Of a DNA stretch of 64,000 nt, positions 45,471 to 55,498 are shown one piece after another. The first letter of the stretch is position 1, and each line of letters opens with the position of its first letter. The notes under the pieces are model-generated. The model was not told the DNA's origin and did no database searches. It was given only the letters and a program-made list of their open reading frames with translations. Position numbers and translations under genes: made by a program. Origin of the DNA: Serinicoccus profundi (lineage in GTDB: Bacteria > Actinomycetota > Actinomycetes > Actinomycetales > Dermatophilaceae); contig NZ_CP042862.1 in assembly GCF_008001015.1 (NCBI RefSeq), positions 186,001 through 250,000 on the forward strand, given 5' to 3'.

Positions 45471-46205
45471 GTGCTGCACGGCGGCAACGCCTCCGGTGCG
45501 GTCGTGCGGGTCGGCGACACCGTGCGCAAGCCCTGGCAACCCTCCACCGCACGGGTGGTGGAGTTCATGGACGCCCTGCGCGAGGCCGGCATCGACGTGC
45601 CCCGCACCTACGGCGCCGACGAGCAAGGGCGCCTCGTCCTCGAGTTCGTCCCCGGGACGATGGCCATCGACCTCGCCCCGTTGCCGCTCGACACCCTGAC
45701 CCGGGTGGGTGCCCTCGTCCGGCGCATCCACGACGCCAGCGCCCGGCTCCCGGTGCCCGAGGATTGGCAGGCGGTGGTCTTCCCCGCCCCCTACACCGAG
45801 CTCCTGTGCCACCACGACCTCGCCACGTGGAACCTCGTCGTCGACGGCGACCGCCTCGTCTTCATCGACTGGGACGCCGCCGGCCCGAGCAGCCGCTCCT
45901 GGGACCTCGCCTACTCGGCCCTCACCTTCGCCCACCTCGTCCCGGGAGCGGAGGCGGAGGCCTGCGTCCGGAGGCTCACCGCCTTCGTCGACGGTTACGG
46001 CGCCGACCCGGACCTTCGCACCGCCCTCCCCGACCTCATGGTGCAGCGCGCGCAGGCGATGTGGGAGCTGCTGCACAGCTCGCACCTGGAGGGACGCGAA
46101 CCCTGGGGCACGATGTATGCCGACGGCCACGGCGACTACTGGAGCGCCACAACGGACTTCATCGCGCAGCATCGCCGGGCCTGGGTGGACGCGCTCACCC
46201 CCTGA
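45471..46205 (+). CDS. Phosphotransferase-family (APH/choline kinase-like) protein
   Basis: About 244 residues with kinase-fold motifs: GGNASGAVVRVGDTVRKPW (nucleotide loop and Lys-equivalent), LCHHDLATWNLVVDG (catalytic loop, HxDxxxxN) and LVFIDWDAAGPSS (metal-binding). The GTG at 45471 has no spaced Shine-Dalgarno, so an upstream start such as CTG 45453 that overlaps the peptidase stop is possible. Likely co-transcribed with the S51-like gene. Confidence 0.75.
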   Translation: MLHGGNASGAVVRVGDTVRKPWQPSTARVVEFMDALREAGIDVPRTYGADEQGRLVLEFVPGTMAIDLAPLPLDTLTRVGALVRRIHDASARLPVPEDWQAVVFPAPYTELLCHHDLATWNLVVDGDRLVFIDWDAAGPSSRSWDLAYSALTFAHLVPGAEAEACVRRLTAFVDGYGADPDLRTALPDLMVQRAQAMWELLHSSHLEGREPWGTMYADGHGDYWSATTDFIAQHRRAWVDALTP

Positions 46206-46308
46206 GACGGGCCAGGACGGCGGTGTGAGCAGACTCACCCCGGCGCGGATCGCCGCTGGTCAGCGAGGTGCGTGCGGGTTCCCTGAACGGAGTCTGACCG
46301 CAACGTGA

Positions 46309-47241
<933 letters not shown>

Positions 47242-47274
47242 TCAGACCCTCACCGTCCCCGACCAGGGGACGCA

Positions 47275-47335
47275 CCGGTGGCCCGGTCCCACGGTCGATG
47301 CGCTCACGCGCTTCGGCCCGGGGCCGGGCCACCGG
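47275..47335. terminator. Bidirectional hairpin terminator
   Basis: CCGGTGGCCCGGTCCC (47275-47290) pairs with 47320-47335 in a 16-base stem with one G-T wobble and a 29-base loop. It lies between the convergent Rpf-like and lipoprotein genes and has no T tract. Confidence 0.7.
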
Positions 47336-47355
47336 CATACCTCAGGGGTGCGGGG

Positions 47356-47847
47356 TCAGGCGGCGCAGGCCTGCTCGAGCTCGCCCTGGGCGGCCTCGGC
47401 GTCGGCCACGTCGACCTCGGGGATCGCGATGACGTCCTCGGTCCGGGTGCCCTCCTCGACGACCGCGTCGTTGACCTCCTGGAACGGCGCGTTGATGCGC
47501 TCCAGCAGGGCGGTCTGCTCCTCGTCGGCCTCCTCGGCGAGCGCCGTGAGGCGCCCGGAGAGCAGGGTCACCTCCGAGAGCGAGACCGGGTCGAGGTCGT
47601 CGCCGGCGCTGACGACCTCGCGCTGGGTGACCGCGCGCTCGCTGAGCGGGGTCCCCTGGCCGACGAAGAAGCCCTGGCAGACGGGGTCGTCCGTCACGGC
47701 CATGCCCTCCTCGCCGGAGGCGGCGGCGCTCTCGCCGGACTCCTCCTGCGCGGCGGTGTCGTTGCTCGCTCCCTCGTCCTCGGCCGAGCACGCGGCGGTG
47801 AGGACCGCCAGGCTCATCACGGTGGCCATGGTCAGGGCACGTCGCAT
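47356..47847 (-). CDS. Acidic lipoprotein
   Basis: 163 residues. Lipobox LTAACS with Cys at about 20, then an acidic Ser/Ala/Glu linker (to about 55) and a helical domain with two cysteines (DPVCQGFF, EQACAA). ATG at 47847 with AGGAGTG before it. Unrecognised family; anchored on the outer face of the membrane. Confidence 0.78.
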   Translation of the reverse strand: MRRALTMATVMSLAVLTAACSAEDEGASNDTAAQEESGESAAASGEEGMAVTDDPVCQGFFVGQGTPLSERAVTQREVVSAGDDLDPVSLSEVTLLSGRLTALAEEADEEQTALLERINAPFQEVNDAVVEEGTRTEDVIAIPEVDVADAEAAQGELEQACAA

Positions 47848-47998
47848 CAAGAATCACTCCTCATGGGTGGGTGTATGCCGTCCACCATGGACGGCGTGGT
47901 CCGCCCGGAGCCGAACCCTCCCCCAGGGCCGGCCCGTTCGGGCGACCCTCATCTTCTCCCACCCGTCGAGGCGCCGTGCAAGCGGGGTGACCTGCGGG

Positions 47999-48502
47999 TT
48001 ACCAGCCGTGCGTGCCCTCGGCGCCCTTGAACGGCCCGCTGACCCGGGAGGTGATCCAGCCGCCGTAGAAGTCGCCCTCCTGGGCCACGACCCGCTCGCC
48101 GTCGACGTAGCACCCGTCCTCGGGGTCGGTCGCCCCGTCGATGACGCTGGGCATGACCGCGGCGTAGTCGGCGATCGCCTGGAAGTCCGCGGTCGGGTCG
48201 GGGTAGGTCCACGCCGCCCGGCTCAGCCTCGTGCCCCCGACGACGAGGTCGAAATAGGTCGCCGACCCCTTGAACTCGCACGTCGTGCGTCGGTTGTCGC
48301 GGGCAGGCTGCAGCGCGCCGGTGACGAAGGACCCCAGGGGCAGGTAGTAGGTCGGCGGGTGCGAGGTCTCCAGCACGCGGATCGCCGCGACCGTCTCGGC
48401 CACCGTCTGCCCCGCCACGCGGACGACGACGTGCTCGCCCCCGCTGGTGTCGACCGCTGGGGGACGGGGATAGTCCCAGACGGACTCGGTCTGTGCAGAC
48501 AT
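47999..48502 (-). CDS. DUF427 family protein
   Basis: 167 residues with the DUF427 core: VVVRVAGQTVAET, ETSHPPTYYLP, TTCEFKGSATYFDL and SRAAWTYPDP, then AVMPSVIDG. A beta-barrel protein of unknown biochemical role, found singly or in tandem in many actinobacteria. Here the second half adds DGERVVAQEGDFYGGWIT. Confidence 0.9.
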   Translation of the reverse strand: MSAQTESVWDYPRPPAVDTSGGEHVVVRVAGQTVAETVAAIRVLETSHPPTYYLPLGSFVTGALQPARDNRRTTCEFKGSATYFDLVVGGTRLSRAAWTYPDPTADFQAIADYAAVMPSVIDGATDPEDGCYVDGERVVAQEGDFYGGWITSRVSGPFKGAEGTHGW

Positions 48503-48550
48503 ACCCTGACCATAGGGGCGGGTGGGCCGTCGTGACCAACTGATCGGCCC

Positions 48551-50557
48551 TCAGCGGCGGTCGGGGAGCACCTCCGCGAGCGCCTTACCGAGCGGCCCGG
48601 CGAGCTCGCGCGAGCGGGTCCGGCTCAGGTGGTTGTCGTCGGTCCACACCAGGGTGCTGCCCTGCACGGCGGGGCACCAGCCTTGTGGGCACAGCTCGTC
48701 GACGAGGTCGACCAGCTCGACCTGAGGCGCCTGGTCGAGGGCCATCCGCACCGGCGGCGCGGTGGGCGCGAGGGCCGAGGTCAGTGCCTGCCCGCAGGCG
48801 CCGAGATCCTCGAGGTGCTCCGCGACGCAGGTCGGCGGGTCGTCCTCGAACCGCGGCGTCGGGCCGATCGTCGCGACCGGGACCCCCGCAGCCCGCAACC
48901 CGTCCCACGCGCGGGCCAGGCCCTGCGCCATGAGCTCGTGGCCGTCCGCGGAGCGGACCACCTCGCCCTCGACCCAGAGCCGGGGGATCGGCACCTGCGC
49001 CGTGACGACGGCCGCCGGCGGGTCCTGCGTCACCGCCTCGGTCACCTCCGCCAGCCACGGCGAGCAGTCCTCCTTGGGGTCATCGCCGAGCATCGGTATG
49101 ACGTCGGCCACCGGGCACGACGGCCTGGCCATGAGCTCCACGCGCCACCCGCGTCGCTCGCCGGCGGCGGCGAGGGCGGGCATCCACATCACGGCGTGCG
49201 AGTCCCCCAGCAGCACCACGCGGGTGTCGCTGGTGGTGTCGCCGCCGACGCACACCGTCGCGAGCCGGGCGCCGGGCAGCGGGTCGCACCCGTCGTAGAA
49301 CGGGGTGTAGACGTCCTGGCGGGCGACCTCCGGGGCGGGCCGGATCTGCTGCGCCTGGGGCGGCGCGGTCGACAGCAGCCCGCCCGGCGCCAGCGTCGCC
49401 AGCGCCACGAGGACCGCACCGACGCCCGCGACGCAGGCGAGGGCATACCCCAGCACCCAGCGCGCCAGGCGTCGCGCGCTCTCCCGCAGGGGCGCGGGGG
49501 AGAGGCGACCGCGGAAGGGCATCTCGACGTAGCGGTAGGACAGCCAGGCGACCGGGAGGGTGAGCGCCAGCACGAGCGCGCCGGTGCCCCACGGCAGCGG
49601 ATCGCTCCCGACGACCGCGGCCGCGGCGACGAGCAGCGGCCAGTGCCAGAGGTAGAGCGAGTAGGAGATGTCGCCGAGCCACTGCACCGGGCGCAGCGCC
49701 AGCGCCCCGTGGACGACGCCCGCCGGTCGCACGAAGGGGCCGCCGAGCAGCACGGCGACGGCACCGAGCGTGGGGGTCAGGGCCGCGGTCCCCGGGAAGG
49801 CGGTTGCGGTGTCCAGGACCACCGCAGAGAGCAGGATCGCCGCCAGGCCGGTGAGCACGAGCGCGGTGGCGAGCCGCGGACCGGGGCGAGCGGCGGCCCA
49901 GCGCGGCCAGAGCGCCCCGAGGGCTGCCCCCAGCGCCAGCTCCCAGACGCGGGTGGTCGTGACGAAGTAGGCACGCCCTGGGTCGACCTGCGACAACCAC
50001 GCCGACCAGGCGAGTGACAGTGCACCGACGACCAGGGCGAGCGCGGCGGCGCGGCCCGCGGCCGACCCGCGCCCGCGTCGCACCGCGGTCATCACCGCCA
50101 GGCCGAGCAGGACCGGCCAGAGGAGGTAGAACTGCTCCTCGACCGCCAACGACCAGAAGTGCTGCATCGGGGAGGGCGGCGCATCGGCGGCGAGGTAGTC
50201 CACCGAGCGCTCGGCGAGGCGCCAGTTGACGACGTAGACCGCGCTGGCCGCGATGTCGCCCGCGACCTCCCGCCACCGGGTGATCGGCAGCAGGGTGAGG
50301 GTGAGGAGGGCGACCCCGAGCACGGTCGCACCGGCGGCCGGCAGCAGACGGCGCGCCCGGCGCAGGTAGAAGCGCGGCAGGTCCAGCCGCCCCTGCTCGG
50401 CGATCTCCGCGAGCAGGATCTGGGTCATGAGGAACCCCGAGACGACGAGGAAGACGTCGACCCCGACATACCCACCGGACAGGCCCGCGAACCCCGCGTG
50501 CCACAGCAGCACCAGCAGGACGGCGAGCGCCCGGAGGGCCTGGATATCTGCGCGCAT
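48551..50557 (-). CDS. OafA/YrhL-type acyltransferase with SGNH domain
   Basis: 668 residues. Residues about 1-370 are acyltransferase-3: MRADIQALRALAVLLVLLWH and GGYVGVDVFLVVSGFL at the N-terminus, ten or so membrane helices and the catalytic His in LWHAGF. Residues about 420-665 are an SGNH hydrolase-like domain: GDSHAVMWMP (Ser block) and WTDDNHLS (Asp-His block). Transfers acyl groups to surface polysaccharide or lipid. The ATG at 50557 gives the classic start; further upstream sequence lies outside the family. Confidence 0.92.
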   Translation of the reverse strand: MRADIQALRALAVLLVLLWHAGFAGLSGGYVGVDVFLVVSGFLMTQILLAEIAEQGRLDLPRFYLRRARRLLPAAGATVLGVALLTLTLLPITRWREVAGDIAASAVYVVNWRLAERSVDYLAADAPPSPMQHFWSLAVEEQFYLLWPVLLGLAVMTAVRRGRGSAAGRAAALALVVGALSLAWSAWLSQVDPGRAYFVTTTRVWELALGAALGALWPRWAAARPGPRLATALVLTGLAAILLSAVVLDTATAFPGTAALTPTLGAVAVLLGGPFVRPAGVVHGALALRPVQWLGDISYSLYLWHWPLLVAAAAVVGSDPLPWGTGALVLALTLPVAWLSYRYVEMPFRGRLSPAPLRESARRLARWVLGYALACVAGVGAVLVALATLAPGGLLSTAPPQAQQIRPAPEVARQDVYTPFYDGCDPLPGARLATVCVGGDTTSDTRVVLLGDSHAVMWMPALAAAGERRGWRVELMARPSCPVADVIPMLGDDPKEDCSPWLAEVTEAVTQDPPAAVVTAQVPIPRLWVEGEVVRSADGHELMAQGLARAWDGLRAAGVPVATIGPTPRFEDDPPTCVAEHLEDLGACGQALTSALAPTAPPVRMALDQAPQVELVDLVDELCPQGWCPAVQGSTLVWTDDNHLSRTRSRELAGPLGKALAEVLPDRR

Positions 50558-50623
50558 CGCGTCGGTGCCTCTGCCTGTCGTTGGTCCGGCGCGCATCGTA
50601 TCGCCGCGCGCTACCCTGCCAGG

Positions 50624-51151
50624 ATGAGTGATCGTGGAGGCCGTGTCGGAGTCGGGCTGGGCAAGGTCCGCAACCTCCTGGGTCGATCTCGGTCGGCCGA
50701 CGACGAGCCGCGGGTGCGGGCGCTGCCCGACCCCGGCGAGAGCAGCGTCGAGGACCTCCCGCTCACACCGGAGTCGCGCAAGATCGGCGACGAGGAGCGC
50801 GCGCGCATCGAGGCGGGCATCGCCGCGGTCCAGCAGGACGGTGTCGACCTCGACGACCTGGCCTCGATCAGCGCCGGACTCGACCGGGCGCTGGCCGGGT
50901 GGCTGGCCGACCGCACCGGCGACCACGACGCGATCGTGCAGCGGTATGCCGTCGCCGTGGGCGAGCACCTGCACCGCCACACCGACCTCGCCTGGGAGGT
51001 CGTGACCGACGTCTTCGGCACCGACCTCGCGGTGAGCGCCGGAGACTTCGTCGTCGTCCCCTCCAACCTCGTCGCCGTCCGCTGGATGCGCCGCGAGCAG
51101 GGCTGGGTCCCCAAGGTCGTCGGCCACATCGTCGAGGTCCGCAGCCGCTGA
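50624..51151 (+). CDS. DUF3806 protein
   Basis: 175 residues. A charged N-terminal tail (to about 50) leads to a DUF3806 domain: LDRALAGWLADRTGDHDAI, YAVAVGEHLHRHTDLAWEVV and VFGTDLAVSAGDFVVVPSNLVAVRW. Cytosolic with no known function. Located divergently from the acyltransferase and convergently with the channel gene. Confidence 0.8.
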   Translation: MSDRGGRVGVGLGKVRNLLGRSRSADDEPRVRALPDPGESSVEDLPLTPESRKIGDEERARIEAGIAAVQQDGVDLDDLASISAGLDRALAGWLADRTGDHDAIVQRYAVAVGEHLHRHTDLAWEVVTDVFGTDLAVSAGDFVVVPSNLVAVRWMRREQGWVPKVVGHIVEVRSR

Positions 51152-51164
51152 CGACTCGGCGCGA

Positions 51165-52958
51165 CTACTCGGCGCCCGGCTCCTCGGCGTCGGGCGGCGG
51201 GATCGGTCCGCGCGAGGCCGGGTCCTTGGGGCGCCCCGTGACCCGTTGCAGCCAGCGGAAGAACCACGCGGTGGCGACCTCCCGGCCGGTCGCGACATAC
51301 TCCACCGCCGAGTCGTGGAAGACGGTCGAGCGCACCACCCCGAGGTCGAGCTCGCGCCCCAGCAGCAGCAGCGTGTCGCCCTCCCGCAGCGTCTCCTCCA
51401 TGCTCGGGGTGAAGATGCGTCGACCCGCCCGGACGAGCACGGCCGGGTAGACCGCGAGGCGCACGTCCCGCTCGTCGGGGTCGCGCACCAGGTCCCCGAG
51501 GGTCAGCTCGTGCTCGCTCAGCCAGCGGACCACCGCGGGGGCGCTGGTGAAGTCGAGGTCCAACCGGGTGGAGATGGGCGTCTCGTCGCCCACCACGGCG
51601 ACGATCTCGTCCATGACCCGCCGGTCCCACTCGTCGTCCTCGTGCAGGACGTGGTCGATGAAGCTCCAGTAGTTGGGGGAGGTGATCCGCGCCACCGCCT
51701 CGCGGGCCAGCAGCTCGGTCGGGATGAAGACCGAGTCGGCGTCGAAGGCCTGCAGCGGCGCGGCGTTGACCGCGGAGTTCTGCCGCACGGCGATGAAGAG
51801 CTGGTCGTTCTCGATCCGCGCGTGCGCGGCGTTGGCCATGTTGACGATGTCGGACTCGGCGCCCGCGATGAAGCCGACGGCCTCGGAGACGTCGGGTCGG
51901 CCGTCCGCGGGGTCCACGAGGATGACGTCCAGACCGGCGCTCTCGAGGTCGCGCGTCACCTCGAACCCGAAGGTGCCGTCCGCGCAGACGACCCACTGGC
52001 CGTCGGTGAGGTGGGAGAGCCGGTGCGGCAGCACCGACCCGCGCTTGCTCATGAGCCACGAGGCCAGCCGGAAGCCCGCGGGGCGCCGCAGCGCCATGAC
52101 GAGGTAGGCGCCATACCGGTCGAAGGGGTTGATGATGACGTCGGCGGCGAAGTCGTGCATCTGCTGCGCGTGCTCGCGGTCGCTGCAGCGCGCGATGACC
52201 ATGAGCTCGGGGCGCAGGAGGTTGACCGTCATGACGACCGACAGGTTGGTCTCGTCGCTGTCGGTGAGCGCGAGGACCGCCTCGCAGTGGTCGTGCGCCA
52301 GCCCCGCGAGGCCGAGCATGCGGGGGTCCCTGCCGCTCGCGGCGAAGCCGGGATGGTCGCTGGAGAAGCCGTCGAGGGCGAGCTGCTGGATGCGTTCCGG
52401 ATTCTCGTCGAGCACGACGAAGTCGCGACCCTGGTCCTCCAGCGCGCGGCAGACGGCCTCCCCGGCCTGGCCGTAGCCGACGACGAGGACGAAGGGGGTC
52501 TGGATGCCGCGCACCTTGCGACCGAAGCGCTGCAGCCGGATCGCCTGCCGGAAGGTCTGCTCCTGGGTGAGCGAGAGCAGGGCGCCGATGCTGTAGGACC
52601 AGGCGATGACCGAGACGTAGATCGTCAGCGTCACCCACATGCGCTGGGCGTAGCTGAAGGGGTGCGGCACCTCGCCGTAGCCGATGGTCAGGCCGGTGTA
52701 GCTGATGACGTAGAAGCTGTCGAAGACCGTGAGGTGCTCGGGGTTCTCCTCCGTGCCGGGCATCATGCTCAGCCCGAACGTCATGACCGCGAAGACGCTG
52801 ACGATGACCACCAGCGGGGTGCGCATGCGACGCAGCACCATGAAGACCGCGTCGGTCGTCGGCAGCTCGGCGGGCACGTCGACGCGGTAGCGCCGGAGCG
52901 AGTCGGGGCGCGGGCGGGCGGGCTTGCCGCGTGCCAGGAGCTGGAGGAGGTTGGCCAT
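51165..52958 (-). CDS. Potassium channel with RCK/TrkA-type regulatory domains
   Basis: 597 residues. Two membrane helices frame a pore loop with the selectivity filter TIGYGE at about residue 92. A Rossmann RCK domain follows (FVLVVGYGQAGEAVCRAL, VLDENPERI, DVIINPFDRYG), then a second RCK-like half and a TrkA-C-like region (LREGDTLLLLGREL). It probably conducts K+ under ligand control. It lies 18 bases downstream of the DUF6394 gene in the same direction. Confidence 0.88.
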   Translation of the reverse strand: MANLLQLLARGKPARPRPDSLRRYRVDVPAELPTTDAVFMVLRRMRTPLVVIVSVFAVMTFGLSMMPGTEENPEHLTVFDSFYVISYTGLTIGYGEVPHPFSYAQRMWVTLTIYVSVIAWSYSIGALLSLTQEQTFRQAIRLQRFGRKVRGIQTPFVLVVGYGQAGEAVCRALEDQGRDFVVLDENPERIQQLALDGFSSDHPGFAASGRDPRMLGLAGLAHDHCEAVLALTDSDETNLSVVMTVNLLRPELMVIARCSDREHAQQMHDFAADVIINPFDRYGAYLVMALRRPAGFRLASWLMSKRGSVLPHRLSHLTDGQWVVCADGTFGFEVTRDLESAGLDVILVDPADGRPDVSEAVGFIAGAESDIVNMANAAHARIENDQLFIAVRQNSAVNAAPLQAFDADSVFIPTELLAREAVARITSPNYWSFIDHVLHEDDEWDRRVMDEIVAVVGDETPISTRLDLDFTSAPAVVRWLSEHELTLGDLVRDPDERDVRLAVYPAVLVRAGRRIFTPSMEETLREGDTLLLLGRELDLGVVRSTVFHDSAVEYVATGREVATAWFFRWLQRVTGRPKDPASRGPIPPPDAEEPGAE

Positions 52959-52976
52959 CGGCGGCGTCGCGACCGC

Positions 52977-53369
52977 TCAGCGGCGGCGGTAGGAGACCGT
53001 CTCGACCACGAGCAGGACGATGGAGACGATGTTGGCCAGCAGCGCGCCTGCGGCGATGGAGACGACACTGCTCATGTGCTGACCCGTGAGGCCGCCCGGG
53101 TCGACGTGCCGGGCCCAGATCCACACCATCGCGGCCACGATGAGCTGGATGCTCGCCACCAGCGAGGTGGCCAGGTGGACGGCGCCGATCTGCGTGCGGT
53201 CACCGAACTTGAGGATCGTCGCGATGATGTTGACGACGACCGCGGCATACAGCTCATAGACGTTGTGCAGCTTGGGGTTGTCGATGTCGCCGAGGACGTA
53301 GCCGAAGTTCAGGGTCGCCGCCAGCAGGACGAAGAAGCCGAAGACGACTTTCTCTAGGTTCACACCCAC
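52977..53369 (-). CDS. DUF6394 membrane protein
   Basis: 130 residues with four hydrophobic helices and the DUF6394-like start NLEKVVFGFFVLLAATLNFGY. It is probably co-transcribed with the K+ channel, for which it could be an auxiliary subunit; that role is inferred from position only. Confidence 0.75.
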   Translation of the reverse strand: MGVNLEKVVFGFFVLLAATLNFGYVLGDIDNPKLHNVYELYAAVVVNIIATILKFGDRTQIGAVHLATSLVASIQLIVAAMVWIWARHVDPGGLTGQHMSSVVSIAAGALLANIVSIVLLVVETVSYRRR

Positions 53370-53417
53370 GACGATAACGCCGCAGGTCTGTCAGCGCCGC
53401 TTTCTACACTGCGGCGT

Positions 53418-53939
53418 ATGGATCTGATCGACGCAGGGGGGCTGGCCCGGGGGCTGATGGACCAGCACGGACTGCCCGGGTGGGGCTTCGCCTTCGACCG
53501 GGCCAAGGTGCGCGCGGGGGCGTGCCACTACACCGATCGCACGATCACGCTCAGCCGGGCGATCACGGCCGTGCACGACGAGGCGCAGGTGCGCGAGACG
53601 GTGCTGCACGAGATCGCGCACGCACTGGTGGGGCACGGTCACGGCCACGACGCGGTATGGCGTGCCCGCGCCAGGTCGATCGGCGCGACGGGCGAGCGGT
53701 GCTACACCGTGGGTGCGGACGGCCCGGTCGTGCCCGGGCGGTGGCAGGGCCGGTGCCCTGCCGGGCACGTGGTGCACCGTCACCGGCGGCCGACAGGGGT
53801 GCTCGTCTGCCTGCGCTGCCGTGGTCTGCCGACGCTGCAGCGGGTCATCAGCTGGCGCCTCGACGGGCGGCCGGTCGATCACGCCGAGCTCGGCCCGCGG
53901 GTGAGGGAGACACTGCGACAGCTCCAGGCGTTGACGTAG
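53418..53939 (+). CDS. SprT-like zinc metalloprotease-domain protein
   Basis: 173 residues of the SprT/Spartan-like type: zinc site HEIAHALVGHGHGHD with the HExxH motif and a third His, then a C-terminal zinc-ribbon-like CPAGH...CLRC. Substrate unknown; eukaryotic relatives degrade DNA-protein crosslinks. Short 5' spacing after a divergent promoter region. Confidence 0.88.
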   Translation: MDLIDAGGLARGLMDQHGLPGWGFAFDRAKVRAGACHYTDRTITLSRAITAVHDEAQVRETVLHEIAHALVGHGHGHDAVWRARARSIGATGERCYTVGADGPVVPGRWQGRCPAGHVVHRHRRPTGVLVCLRCRGLPTLQRVISWRLDGRPVDHAELGPRVRETLRQLQALT

Positions 53940-54112
53940 CGGCAGGTATGGGCGGCCCTGCGTGGTTGTCTTGGGGTGGCCGTGACCAAAGTGTGACCTG
54001 GCTGGGGGGTCCGAACGGGCCCGACCTGCGCTAGGTTCCGGAGAGTTGCCCATGCGATGCACCCCCACTTCCGTGAGGTGGTGGCCATGGGAACGGATGG
54101 AGAAGGGAGCCA

Positions 54113-55498
54113 ATGGTGGCGACTACGAGGTGGCGACGTGCCACGGCACCGGCGCTGACGGCAGCCGTCGCGCTGACCCTGGCCGGGTGTCTGCAGAATC
54201 CTGACGAAGGGGCCGGGACCGGGGGTTTCGACGCGGGCGCCGAGCCCGAGGAAGGTGACGGGGTCGTCACCATCATGGGTGCCTTCGGAGGTGGCGAGGA
54301 GGAGCTCTTCAACGCCTCGCTGGCGCCCTTCGAGGAGGAGTCCGGCATCGACGTCCAGTACGTCTCCGACCAGGACTTCACGACCAACATCCTCATCCGG
54401 GTGGACTCGGGCGACCCGCCCGACGTCGGCCTCTTCCCCCAGCCCGGTGGCGTGATGCAGATGGCCGCGGACGGCAAGGTCGTCCCCATCGACAGCTACC
54501 TCGACTACGACGCCCTCCAGTCCTCGCTGGTCACCGGCTTCCTCGACTCCGCCCGCTACGAGGGCCGGGTCTACGCCGCCCCCATGCGGATGGCCGTCAA
54601 GTCGATCGTCTGGTACCCCAAGAAGGCCTACGAGGAGGGCGGCTGGAGCACCGAGCCCGCCAACCTCGGTGAGCTGAGCGAGGTGGCCGACCAGATCGCC
54701 TCCGACACCGGCGCGGCCCCGTGGTGCATCGGCTGGGAGAGCGCCCAGGCGACCGGCTGGGTCGGCACCGACTGGGTGGAGGAGTACATGCTCCGCCTGC
54801 ACGGCCCGGATGTCTACGACGACTGGATCTTCCACCGCATCCCCTTCAACGACGAGCGCGTCGTGGCGGCCATCGAGGCCTACGGCGAGCTGGCCAACAA
54901 GGAGGGCAACGTCCTCGGCGGGTCGACCGGGATCCTCTCGACCCCGTTCGCCGAGGCGATGCTGCCGGCCTTCGAGGACGACCCCGGCTGCTACCTCATG
55001 CGACAGGGCAACTTCGCCACCGGCTTCTTCCCCGAGGACGTCCAGGCCAACCTCGACGAGGAGATCGGCATCTACGTCTTCCCGCCGGCCGAGGGCGGTT
55101 TCGACGGCCAGCCCATCCTGGGCGGCGGTGACCTCGCGGCGGCCTTCTCCTACGACACCGACACCATCGCGCTCATGGAGTTCATGACCTCCGACGAGTT
55201 CGGTGGTCCCTGGGCCGAGGGCGGTGGCTGGCTGAGCCCGCACACCACCTTCGACACCTCGCTCTACCCGGACGAGACGACCCGTCAGATCGCCGAGTTC
55301 GGCTACGACGCCGACGTCTTCCGCTATGACGGGTCCGACGTCATGCCCAAGGAGGTCGGCTCGGACTCGTTCTGGAAGGGCATGGTCGAGTTCCAGGACG
55401 GCAGCAAGTCCGCCCAGGAGGTCGCCGACGACATCGAGCAGGGCTGGCCGGAGTCCGCCGACGACGCCATGTCCGAGGACACCGAGAGCGACGGCTGA
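54113..55498 (+). CDS. Sugar ABC transporter substrate-binding lipoprotein
   Basis: 461-residue cluster-B binding protein for sugars, with a lipobox LTLAGCLQ (Cys at about 27). It shows the two-lobe fold pattern VTIMGAFGGGEEELFNASL and SDQDFTTNILIRVDSGDPPDVGLF. Similarity is to alpha-glucoside (AglE-type) binding proteins, consistent with the amylosucrase gene downstream; the sugar is inferred. AAGGGAG precedes the ATG. TGATG overlap with the first permease. Confidence 0.88.
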   Translation: MVATTRWRRATAPALTAAVALTLAGCLQNPDEGAGTGGFDAGAEPEEGDGVVTIMGAFGGGEEELFNASLAPFEEESGIDVQYVSDQDFTTNILIRVDSGDPPDVGLFPQPGGVMQMAADGKVVPIDSYLDYDALQSSLVTGFLDSARYEGRVYAAPMRMAVKSIVWYPKKAYEEGGWSTEPANLGELSEVADQIASDTGAAPWCIGWESAQATGWVGTDWVEEYMLRLHGPDVYDDWIFHRIPFNDERVVAAIEAYGELANKEGNVLGGSTGILSTPFAEAMLPAFEDDPGCYLMRQGNFATGFFPEDVQANLDEEIGIYVFPPAEGGFDGQPILGGGDLAAAFSYDTDTIALMEFMTSDEFGGPWAEGGGWLSPHTTFDTSLYPDETTRQIAEFGYDADVFRYDGSDVMPKEVGSDSFWKGMVEFQDGSKSAQEVADDIEQGWPESADDAMSEDTESDG

